DNA from: Alphaproteobacteria bacterium | GTDB taxonomy: Bacteria > Pseudomonadota > Alphaproteobacteria > Sphingomonadales > Sphingomonadaceae | Reading direction: 5' to 3' | DNA length: 12,014 nt | NCBI GenBank assembly: GCA_005882415.1 | Contig: VBAE01000101.1 | Coordinates: 1-12,014, forward strand | Shown here: positions 7,767 through 12,014 of the stretch, piece after piece | How the letters are laid out: each line of letters starts with the position of its first letter | Position numbering within the stretch: the stretch's first letter is position 1 | Position numbers and translations under genes: made by a program | The notes under the pieces: model-generated | What the model was told of the DNA's origin: nothing | Databases searched by the model: none | What the model saw: only the letters and a program-made list of their open reading frames with translations

Positions 7767-7800
7767 GCCAATATTTGGGACGAATTCCCACGCCTTGGCA
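7766..7800. promoter_or_regulatory. Nested dyad, candidate PspF upstream activating site
   Basis: Two perfect inverted repeats share the same centre at 7783. The inner one is TGGGA-CGAAT-TCCCA (7776-7790); the outer one is TGCCAA (7766-7771) with TTGGCA (7795-7800). A third overlapping palindrome, CCAA-TAT-TTGG, lies at 7768-7778. The centre is about 111 bp upstream of the start site predicted from the sigma-54 promoter, a normal distance for an enhancer. The dyad also covers the last bases before the pspF start codon, so binding could repress pspF. Identification as a PspF site is inferred from position, not from a known consensus. Confidence 0.55.
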
Positions 7801-7866
7801 AGCACAAAGATGCCCCGGAGACCCCTAAACACGCGGCAAATGGCGGTTTTCTGCAGCAAACGCGGA

Positions 7867-7883
7867 TTGGCACGGCTCTTGAA
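7867..7883 (+). promoter_or_regulatory. Sigma-54 (-24/-12) promoter of the psp operon
   Basis: TTGGCACGGCTCTTGAA fits the sigma-54 consensus YTGGCACGRNNNTTGCW except for A in place of C at the -12 GC. The invariant GG is at 7869-7870 and the spacing to the -12 element is correct. The predicted start site is near 7894, giving a 42-base leader before the first small gene. It faces away from pspF and towards pspABC, as expected for PspF-controlled transcription. Confidence 0.8.
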
Positions 7884-7935
7884 GAAGATTGGACATGCCG
7901 CCTGCGGGCGGGGGTGAAAGATCAGGGAGGAAATC

Positions 7936-8085
7936 ATGTTCAACGCCGACAAAATCAGCCAGACTGTCCTCGCCGTGGTTGCGGCCATGGTCTTCTCGGC
8001 GACGTCCATCGTCGCTGCGGTGGGCCCGGCGCAGGCGGGTTCCTCGGCGCCGCAGGCGGTCGCCGCGGCGGGCCCGCTCGCCTGA
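7936..8085 (+). CDS. Small membrane or exported peptide at the head of the psp operon
   Basis: A 49-residue ORF that I cannot assign to a named family. After a short polar start (MFNADKISQT) comes one hydrophobic segment (about 11-30), then AQAG at 33-36 resembling a signal-peptidase site, then an Ala/Pro/Gly-rich tail ending AAAGPLA. It could be a single-pass membrane peptide or a secreted one with a mature part of only about 15 residues. Support for being real: a strong GGGAGG ribosome site 5 bp before the ATG, its place as the first ORF behind the sigma-54 promoter (42-base leader), and the same strand as pspA 56 bp downstream. It may act in stress sensing, but that is a guess from location. 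Confidence 0.7.
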   Translation: MFNADKISQTVLAVVAAMVFSATSIVAAVGPAQAGSSAPQAVAAAGPLA

Positions 8086-8094
8086 GCGGGAGAA

Positions 8095-8123
8095 CCGGCT
8101 GAGTGAAGTCCGGCTGAGTGAAG
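8095..8123 (+). repeat. 15-bp tandem duplication upstream of pspA
   Basis: CCGGCTGAGTGAAG occurs at 8095-8108 and again at 8110-8123, a period of 15 bp with one base between copies. It lies between the stop of the small leader gene and the AAGGAG ribosome site of pspA (8128-8133). It looks like a recent slippage duplication in untranslated spacer, with no evident function beyond lengthening the gap. Confidence 0.8.
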
Positions 8124-8141
8124 AAACAAGGAGTTTAGTAG

Positions 8142-8825
8142 ATGGGCATTTTCTCGCGCACCCGGGACATCATCGCAGCCAATTTCACCGACCTTCTCGA
8201 TAAGGCCGAGGATCCGGGCAAGATGATCCGGATGATCATCCTCGAAATGGAGGAGACCCTGGTCGAGGTGCGCGCGTCCGCCGCCCGCACCATCGCCGAC
8301 CAGAAGGAAATGCGCCGGCAGATCACCCGCCTCGAAAAGCTCCAGGAGAGCTGGACCGAGAAGGCGGAACTCGCCCTTTCCAAGGACCGCGAGGACCTCG
8401 CCAAGGCTGCCCTGATCGAGAAGCAGAAGGCCGGCGACATGGCCGACAGCCTCCGCTCCGAGATCGCCTTGCTCGACGATGCGCTCCGCGCGTCCGAGGC
8501 CGACATCGCCAAGCTCCAGGGCAAGTTGCGCGAAGCGCGGACCCGGCAGAATGCAATCGTCAGCCGCCTGGAGAGCGCCCACAACCGCGCCCGGATGCGC
8601 GAGATGTACGCCGGCCCCAAAGTCGACGAGGCTTTCTCGCGCTTCGATATTCTCGACCGGCATGCGGACCTCGCCGAAGGCCGTGCCGACGCGCTTGCGC
8701 TCGGCGCCCCGCCCAAGACTCTGGAGGAGGAGATTTCCGAGCTCCGCAACGCCGAGAAGATCGACGCCGAACTCGCCGCCTTGAAGGCCAAGCGCAGCAA
8801 CTCGCCGACGGGCCAGGAGGGCTAA
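8142..8825 (+). CDS. pspA: Phage shock protein PspA
   Basis: Peripheral inner-membrane protein of the PspA/IM30/ESCRT-III superfamily. It inhibits PspF when unstressed and assembles on damaged membranes to limit proton leakage. The 227 residues start with the conserved amphipathic helix MGIFSRTRDIIAANFTDLLD (1-20), then EDPGKMIRMIILEMEETL (23-40). Long coiled-coil helices run to about 185, and the protein ends with a polar tail. Length matches E. coli PspA (222). The ATG has an AAGGAG site 8 bp upstream. The stop TAA is directly followed by the pspB ATG with no spacer, so the two are co-translated. Expression should follow the sigma-54 promoter at 7867-7883. Confidence 0.96.
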   Translation: MGIFSRTRDIIAANFTDLLDKAEDPGKMIRMIILEMEETLVEVRASAARTIADQKEMRRQITRLEKLQESWTEKAELALSKDREDLAKAALIEKQKAGDMADSLRSEIALLDDALRASEADIAKLQGKLREARTRQNAIVSRLESAHNRARMREMYAGPKVDEAFSRFDILDRHADLAEGRADALALGAPPKTLEEEISELRNAEKIDAELAALKAKRSNSPTGQEG

Positions 8826-9149
8826 ATGTTCATCGGAGAAGTCATCCTGCCCGTCCTCATCGTCGGGATCCTGTTCATCGGGCTGCCGTGGATCATCTTC
8901 CACTATATCACCAAGTGGAAGACCGCGGCGACGATCACCACCGAGGATGAGAACCTCCTCGACGAACTGAACGACATGGCCCGCCGCCTCGACGACCGCC
9001 TGTGCTCGATCGAGCGCATCCTCACCGCCGAGAATCCCGGCTGGCGTTCGGTCGCCTGCGATCCGCTCGACCGGCTCGAGGACCGCAGCGATGCCGCGTT
9101 CGACGCCGCCACCGGAATCACCAACCAGCCCGTGAGGATCCGGAAATGA
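8826..9149 (+). CDS. pspB: Phage shock protein PspB, C-terminally extended
   Basis: Small inner-membrane component that with PspC senses envelope stress and relieves PspA inhibition of PspF. It has one membrane helix (about 5-27, IGEVILPV...FIGLPWIIFHY). A cytoplasmic coiled coil follows (about 40-68) and includes the family signature DDRLCSIERILTAENPGW (56-73), which matches the E. coli end of the type ERIQALESILDAEHPNW. The protein is 107 residues, about 33 more than E. coli PspB (74): residues 75-107 are a polar extension with no recognised motif. It begins immediately after pspA and overlaps pspC by 4 bp (ATGA, 9146-9149). Confidence 0.9.
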   Translation: MFIGEVILPVLIVGILFIGLPWIIFHYITKWKTAATITTEDENLLDELNDMARRLDDRLCSIERILTAENPGWRSVACDPLDRLEDRSDAAFDAATGITNQPVRIRK

Positions 9150-9532
9150 CCACTCCGAGCCGCACCAAATTCTACCTCGACAAGCAGAACAAGAAATGGA
9201 TGGGCGTCTGCGCCGGAATCGCCGACTATACCGGCTTCGACGTGACGCTGGTCCGGATCGCGGTCGCCATCCTGACGGTCGTCGGAGCGGGGGGCTTCGT
9301 GGTCCCGGCCTATTTCATCGCCGGCTGGATCGCGCCGACCAAGCCGCGTGAGTTCGTCGCCCAGAGCCCCGAACAGACCAAGTTCTGGCAGGGGGTCAGG
9401 ACCTCGCCCAAGCGCACCGTCCGCGACGTTCGCTCGCGCTTCCGGGAGATCGACCGCCGCCTGGCCGATGTCGAAATCTACGTGACCAGCTCGAACGGGC
9501 GTCTCGCCCGGGAGATCGAAGAGCTTCGCTGA
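9146..9532 (+). CDS. pspC: Phage shock protein PspC
   Basis: Inner-membrane stress sensor that binds PspA under stress. The 128-residue protein has the PspC domain: TKFYLDKQNKKWMGVCAGIA (7-26), ADYTGFDVTLVRI (26-38), then a hydrophobic stretch (about 36-63) ending in GWIAPTKP. The cytoplasmic C-terminal region (about 90-128) is basic and helical and closes with RLADVEIYVTSSNGRLA followed by REIEELR. That end resembles the one on the small proteins downstream. The ATG at 9146 overlaps the pspB stop and is chosen because the PspC domain starts here; upstream in-frame sequence lies inside pspB and has no family similarity. Confidence 0.93.
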   Translation: MTTPSRTKFYLDKQNKKWMGVCAGIADYTGFDVTLVRIAVAILTVVGAGGFVVPAYFIAGWIAPTKPREFVAQSPEQTKFWQGVRTSPKRTVRDVRSRFREIDRRLADVEIYVTSSNGRLAREIEELR

Positions 9533-9558
9533 GAAGCGGCAAAGGGGAAAACCGCAAT

Positions 9559-9816
9559 ATGGACGACAATCTCGCCATCTTCCTGGTCATGACGGTCGCG
9601 ATCACCGCTTCCTTCCTGCTCAGCGTGATCTGGATGAAGAATGGGCGCAGGCCGGCCGTTTCCGAGGAGGAGCGGCGCCAGGTGAGCGAGCTCGCCGGGG
9701 AGAATGAACGGCTCCACGCCACCATCGGCAAGCTCGAGCAGCGCCTCGCGGTGCTCGAACGGATCGCCACCGATCCCGCCCAGCGCACCGCGCTTGAAAT
9801 CGAAAGCCTCCGCTGA
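9559..9816 (+). CDS. PspB-like small membrane coiled-coil protein, copy 1
   Basis: An 85-residue protein of unassigned function in the psp operon. One membrane helix (about 5-26) is followed by a basic turn (KNGRRP, 27-32) and a charged coiled coil (about 35-72). The end is RLAVLERIATDPAQ (62-75) followed by EIESLR (80-85). The LERIATD motif resembles the C-terminal coiled coil of PspB (SIERILTAEN), so I read it as a PspB-like paralogue. It starts 26 bp after pspC with an AGGGGA site and belongs to the same transcript. Function is probably to extend or tune the PspBC membrane complex, but only context supports this. Confidence 0.85.
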   Translation: MDDNLAIFLVMTVAITASFLLSVIWMKNGRRPAVSEEERRQVSELAGENERLHATIGKLEQRLAVLERIATDPAQRTALEIESLR

Positions 9817-9848
9817 GCGGCGGCACGCTTCGAAGAAGGAATTTCGAC

Positions 9849-10127
9849 ATGGACATCGGAGAAGCAGTGATCGTTCCGAACCTGCCCTGGATTATCGGCG
9901 GCGGAATGCTGCTCGGGGCGGCGGCGATCGTCGGCTGGATCTTCACCACCTGGCTCCGGATCCGCAACGGCTACCCGCGGGTCAAGCTGCTCACCACCGA
10001 GTAGGCCCAGCTGCGCGCCGAGATCGGCTCGATCAAGGACCGGCTGGCGACGGTGGAGCGGATCGTCACCGACGATAGTCATCGCCTGACTCAAGAGATC
10101 GAGGCGCTCCGCATCCCGCGGAACTGA
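9849..10127 (+). pseudogene. PspB-like small membrane protein, copy 2, interrupted by in-frame TAG
   Basis: One reading frame runs from ATG 9849 (AAGGA site 8 bp upstream) to TGA 10125-10127 but has a TAG at 10002-10004, codon 52. The first 51 residues give a membrane helix (about 13-36) and WLRIRNGYPRVKLLTTE. After the stop the same frame continues for 40 codons with AQLRAEIGSIKDRLATVERI, then VTDDSHRLTQEIEALR, exactly the C-terminal module of the neighbouring paralogues. The coding quality is unchanged across the stop. A single C-to-T change of CAG (Gln) is the simplest origin. It could be a recent pseudogene, a sequencing error, a readthrough stop, or a truncated 51-residue protein still in use. 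The intact product would have about 92 residues. Confidence 0.8.
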
Positions 10128-10157
10128 GCGCCGGACCGGATATAAGGGGACAAGACA

Positions 10158-10406
10158 GTGGCAAGTTGGGTTTGGGTGCTGATCCCGCTGGCGGCGATCT
10201 TCGCCGGAGTTTTCAAGCGCTTCTTCGACATCAAGGAAAAGCAGATGGAGGCGGTCGGCCGCGAGGCGATGGAGCGCGCCGAGCGCTACGCCGCCCAGAC
10301 CGAGCGGCTCGAGGAGCGCGTCCGGGTGCTGGAGCGGATCGCGACTTCGCGGGGCCTTGGCGTCGCCGAGGAGATCGAACTGCTCCGCGACGAGCGCGTG
10401 CGTTGA
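10158..10406 (+). CDS. PspB-like small membrane coiled-coil protein, copy 3
   Basis: An 82-residue protein of unassigned function. A short membrane helix (about 3-20, WVWVLIPLAAIFAGVF) is followed by a long charged helix (about 22-63) rich in Glu/Arg, the motif RVRVLERIATSRG (54-66) and EEIELLRDER (71-80). The start is GTG with AAGGGGA 7 bp upstream; no better ATG is available before the membrane helix. It lies 30 bp after the interrupted copy and 26 bp before the next. The LERIAT-EIExLR ending makes it a paralogue of its neighbours and of the PspB C-terminal half. Confidence 0.83.
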   Translation: MASWVWVLIPLAAIFAGVFKRFFDIKEKQMEAVGREAMERAERYAAQTERLEERVRVLERIATSRGLGVAEEIELLRDERVR

Positions 10407-10432
10407 GCGGGCCGGGATCAGGAGCTTATTAG

Positions 10433-10663
10433 ATGAACCCCTTCGAGATCGTCGTTCCGATCGTCGCCCTCGTCATGCTGTCGACGGTGCTCAAGACGTG
10501 GATCAAATATCGCGCCACCGGCCATGCCGGGCCCGACCCGGAGGCCGCAATCCTTCGCGACGAGGTGAAGAAGCTGCGCGACCGGGTCGCGGTGCTGGAG
10601 CGGATCGCGACCGACAAGGAGAACCTCCTCGAGCAGGAGATAGAGCGGCTTCGGGACCGCTGA
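10433..10663 (+). CDS. PspB-like small membrane coiled-coil protein, copy 4
   Basis: A 76-residue protein with a membrane helix (about 4-24, FEIVVPIVALVMLSTVLKTW), a short Gly/Pro-containing linker (29-36), and a coiled coil from 38 to the end containing LRDRVAVLERIATDKENL (48-65) and QEIERLRDR (68-76). It carries the cleanest copy of the shared C-terminal module. The ATG has an AGGAG site 8 bp upstream. Only two bases separate its stop from the first ATG of the next gene. No enzymatic motif; a structural or regulatory role in the Psp membrane complex is inferred from location and shape. Confidence 0.85.
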   Translation: MNPFEIVVPIVALVMLSTVLKTWIKYRATGHAGPDPEAAILRDEVKKLRDRVAVLERIATDKENLLEQEIERLRDR

Positions 10664-10665
10664 GG

Positions 10666-10890
10666 ATGATGGCCGACCCCGCCCCCCTCTTCGCCCTCGC
10701 CGCCGCCGGAACCGCCGGGATCGGCCTGCTCAGCAGCGCTGGGCTGAGGATGTGGCAGGGCTGGCTGGAGCTGAAGCGGAGCGAGCGGCGGCCCGGGCGG
10801 CGGAGCGGCTTCGACATGGTGGAACTGAAGGCGCGGGTGCGCAAGCTGGAGGCGATCGCCGAAGGCGCGGATTTCCACCCGAACAGGTGA
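10666..10890 (+). CDS. PspB-like small membrane coiled-coil protein, copy 5 (divergent)
   Basis: A 74-residue protein, the last and most diverged of the series. It has an Ala/Gly-rich membrane helix (about 7-29), an amphipathic stretch with WQGWLELKRSERR (30-42), then VELKARVRKLEAIAEGADF (52-70). There 'RVRKLEAIAE' corresponds to 'RVAVLERIATD' of the neighbours, and the EIExLR end is lost. Two adjacent ATGs (10666 and 10669) are possible. The start is 2 bp after the preceding stop and the only ribosome-like sequence (TGAGG) is very close, so translation by coupling is likely. It is followed by a strong hairpin and sufE. Confidence 0.7.
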   Translation: MMADPAPLFALAAAGTAGIGLLSSAGLRMWQGWLELKRSERRPGRRSGFDMVELKARVRKLEAIAEGADFHPNR

Positions 10891-10897
10891 CGCGAGG

Positions 10898-10922
10898 GCC
10901 CAGCGCCGCTAGAGGCGCGGGC
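10898..10922 (+). promoter_or_regulatory. Stem-loop between the psp operon and sufE
   Basis: GCCC (10898-10901) and GCGCC (10903-10907) pair with GGCGC (10914-10918) and GGGC (10919-10922), a 9-bp GC stem with one bulged A and a 6-base loop (GCTAGA). It ends at the base before the sufE ATG and holds the only ribosome-like sequence (GAGG, 10912-10915) in its loop and stem. There is no T-run, so it is more likely a transcript boundary or a translation-limiting structure than an intrinsic terminator. Confidence 0.45.
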
Positions 10923-11333
10923 ATGGCCTTCCAGAGTCTCGACGACGTCTATTCCGATTATGAGCTGCTGGAGGCGGACGACCGCTACCGGCTGCTGATC
11001 GACCTCGGCCGGGCGCTGGAGCCGATGCCGGACGCGCTCAAGACGGAAGCCAGCCTGGTGCGGGGATGCTCGGCCTCGGTCTGGGTCTATCCGACCCGCA
11101 ATGCGGACGGCAGCCTCCACTTCCTCGCCGACAGCAATGCGGCGATCACCAAGGGGATCGTGGCGCTGGTGCTGCTTGCGGTGCAGGACAGGCGGCCGGA
11201 CGAGATCGGGCGGGCCGACATCGCGGGCGCGCTCGCGCCGTTCGGGCTGGAGCGGCAATTGAGCTCAAACCGGACCCAGGGCATTCCGAACATGATCGCG
11301 CTTATCCGCCAGACGGCGGAGCGGCTCTCTTGA
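10923..11333 (+). CDS. sufE: Cysteine desulfuration protein SufE
   Basis: Sulfur-acceptor protein that takes persulfide sulfur from the cysteine desulfurase SufS for Fe-S cluster assembly, in the cytoplasm. The 136 residues match the family length. The acceptor is Cys49 in VRGCSASVWV (47-56). Family segments are DRYRLLIDLGR (20-30), FLADSNAAITKGIVALVLLA (from about residue 67) and the RTQGIPNMIALIR stretch near the end. It is not next to other suf genes here, which is common for a stand-alone sufE. The start ATG follows a strong hairpin with no free ribosome site. The stop overlaps the TTG start of the thioesterase gene, so the two are probably coupled. Confidence 0.94.
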   Translation: MAFQSLDDVYSDYELLEADDRYRLLIDLGRALEPMPDALKTEASLVRGCSASVWVYPTRNADGSLHFLADSNAAITKGIVALVLLAVQDRRPDEIGRADIAGALAPFGLERQLSSNRTQGIPNMIALIRQTAERLS

Positions 11334-11800
11334 CCAGCCGGGCCGACCTGTTCGCGATGAAGGGCTTCGATCCGGAGCTGTTCACCGGCTTCGCGCGCAC
11401 CGTCGGCCATGGCGGGGCGCTCGGCATCCATTATGTCGGCCATGGCTTGGACTGGGTCGAGCTCGGCCTCGACTATCAGGAGAAACTGATCGGAGTGGCG
11501 GAGAGCGGTGTGCTCGCCTCCGGGCCGATCATCAGCCTGATGGACATGGCGACCAGCATGGCGATCTGGGTCCGCCTCGACCGCTTCCGCCCGCAGGCGA
11601 CGCTCGACATGCGGGTCGATTATCTGCGGCCGGCGGTGCCGGGGAAGACGATCGTCGGCCGCGGCGAATGCTATAAGGTGACCAAGAGCATCGGCTTCGT
11701 ACGGGGCATGGCGCATGACGGCGACCCAATGGACCCGGTCGCGCAGGTGACGGGGACCTTTATGTTTACCGACCAGCCAAAGGCTCAAGTTGAGAACTAG
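11330..11800 (+). CDS. PaaI-like hotdog-fold thioesterase
   Basis: Probable acyl-CoA thioesterase of the hotdog superfamily; substrate unknown. The 156 residues carry the fold's central helix ASGPIISLMDMATSMAIWV (63-81) with Asp72 at the usual acidic position. The following strands include ATLDMRVDYLRPAVPGKTIV (90-109) and GECYKVTKSIGFVRGMA (112-128). The common HGG before the helix is replaced by ASG, so the catalytic details may differ. The start is taken as TTG at 11330, which overlaps the sufE stop (TTGA) and has GGAG 8 bp upstream. An ATG at 11357 would give 147 residues but has no ribosome site. It is the last plus-strand gene, ending 4 bp from the convergent partial gene. Confidence 0.85.
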   Translation: MTSRADLFAMKGFDPELFTGFARTVGHGGALGIHYVGHGLDWVELGLDYQEKLIGVAESGVLASGPIISLMDMATSMAIWVRLDRFRPQATLDMRVDYLRPAVPGKTIVGRGECYKVTKSIGFVRGMAHDGDPMDPVAQVTGTFMFTDQPKAQVEN

Positions 11801-11804
11801 GGAG

Positions 11805-12014
11805 CTAGCTGTCGGCCGGTAGTGCAAACCGGATCACCTCTTCAAGCACATCCATGTCTATGTTTTCGACGGATCTGAACTTGATGCAATAACCGGTGAC
11901 GCTCGCCTTACCCAGCCTTCGGCCATAAGTTTCGGTGAGATACTTCTTATCCTCGAGGCCCATGACATAGAGGGATATTCCCGCAGTGTTCGCGCTCATG
12001 CCCAGGCGGTAAAA
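11805..12014 (-). CDS. DUF1801-family protein, C-terminal part (gene continues past the window end)
   Basis: The reading frame enters from the right edge and ends with TAG at 11805-11807, giving 69 residues. The segments ISLYVMGLEDKKYL and GYCIKFRSVENIDMDVLEE match the C-terminal pattern of DUF1801 (YdhG/YjbR-like) proteins as I remember them: a strand, then a lysine-rich helix, then 'CIRFKxxxDLPLDVI'. An internal ATG at 11999 is not the likely start, because the frame stays open to the edge (FYRLG) and the family domain is longer. Function is unknown. G+C is near 50% by eye, well below the rest of the window, which suggests a different origin. It converges on the thioesterase gene with 4 bp between stops. 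Confidence 0.7.
   Translation of the reverse strand, partial: FYRLGMSANTAGISLYVMGLEDKKYLTETYGRRLGKASVTGYCIKFRSVENIDMDVLEEVIRFALPADS

Noticed and set aside
7801..7866. Possible IHF site between the dyad and the sigma-54 promoter
   Set aside because: AT-tracts such as CAAATGGCGGTTTT only loosely resemble the IHF consensus, so no site is claimed although one is expected in this kind of promoter.
6741..8102. A 453-codon open frame on the plus strand opposite pspF
   Set aside because: It is antisense to pspF, which has all motifs of its family; the product looks like no protein and runs through the control region.
7767..8903. Upstream extension of the pspF frame through the control region and antisense to pspA
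   Set aside because: PspF similarity begins at the ATG at 7766 and the extension would cross the sigma-54 promoter and pspA. Only a modest extension to the GTG at 7805 is conceivable.
10357..10665. Upstream extension of the last small psp gene
   Set aside because: The frame is open but overlaps two better-supported small genes in a different frame and gives Arg-rich sequence with no membrane helix.
11066..11329. Extension of the thioesterase frame upstream into sufE
   Set aside because: It overlaps the sufE coding region in another frame and lacks hotdog-fold similarity; the TTG at 11330 with GGAG explains the start.

Overview
The window is GC-rich (roughly two thirds G+C by eye), densely packed bacterial DNA. 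Gene content and protein style point to an alphaproteobacterium, most likely a member of the Sphingomonadales: a dapF-mtaB-ftsY-yciB block, and a phage-shock (psp) locus with divergent pspF followed by pspABC and extra small membrane proteins. The assignment is an inference from gene order and protein similarity recalled from memory; no search was run.

Layout. (1) 50-5353, plus strand: dapF (lysine/peptidoglycan precursor), mtaB (tRNA methylthiotransferase), ftsY (SRP receptor) and yciB (inner-membrane protein), then a two-gene ABC-2 transporter resembling YadG/YadH. Stops and starts overlap by 4 bp at dapF/mtaB, mtaB/ftsY and at the ATPase/permease pair, so this reads as one or two translationally coupled operons. 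(2) 5359-5442: an imperfect long inverted repeat of the 'CATTGCGAG...GCAATCC' type fills the gap between the convergent yadH-like gene and sodB. (3) 5444-7766, minus strand: pspF, a secreted TPR protein and an iron-type superoxide dismutase, read in that order. (4) 7767-7935: the divergent control region, with a nested dyad beside the pspF start (candidate PspF binding site) and a near-consensus sigma-54 promoter facing right. (5) 7936-10890, plus strand: the psp operon. It opens with an undescribed 49-residue membrane or exported peptide, then pspA, pspB and pspC. Five further tiny genes follow, each apparently one membrane helix plus a short coiled coil. Four of them (counting the one broken by a stop) end in an 'LERIATD...EIExLR'-like module that PspB and PspC also carry in variant form; the fifth keeps a degenerate copy. 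The second of the five is interrupted by an in-frame TAG. (6) 10898-11800: a hairpin, sufE and a hotdog-fold thioesterase on the plus strand. (7) 11805-12014: the 3' part of a DUF1801-type gene on the minus strand, of visibly lower G+C, running off the window.

How it works together: under envelope stress PspA is expected to release PspF, which with sigma-54 RNA polymerase would fire the 7867-7883 promoter and express the whole set of small membrane proteins. The most interesting part is 9559-10890, which looks like a PspB-like family multiplied within one stress operon, with one member apparently decaying or read through. There is no stretch above 300 bases without a gene. I saw no tRNA, rRNA, CRISPR array or insertion sequence with a transposase.
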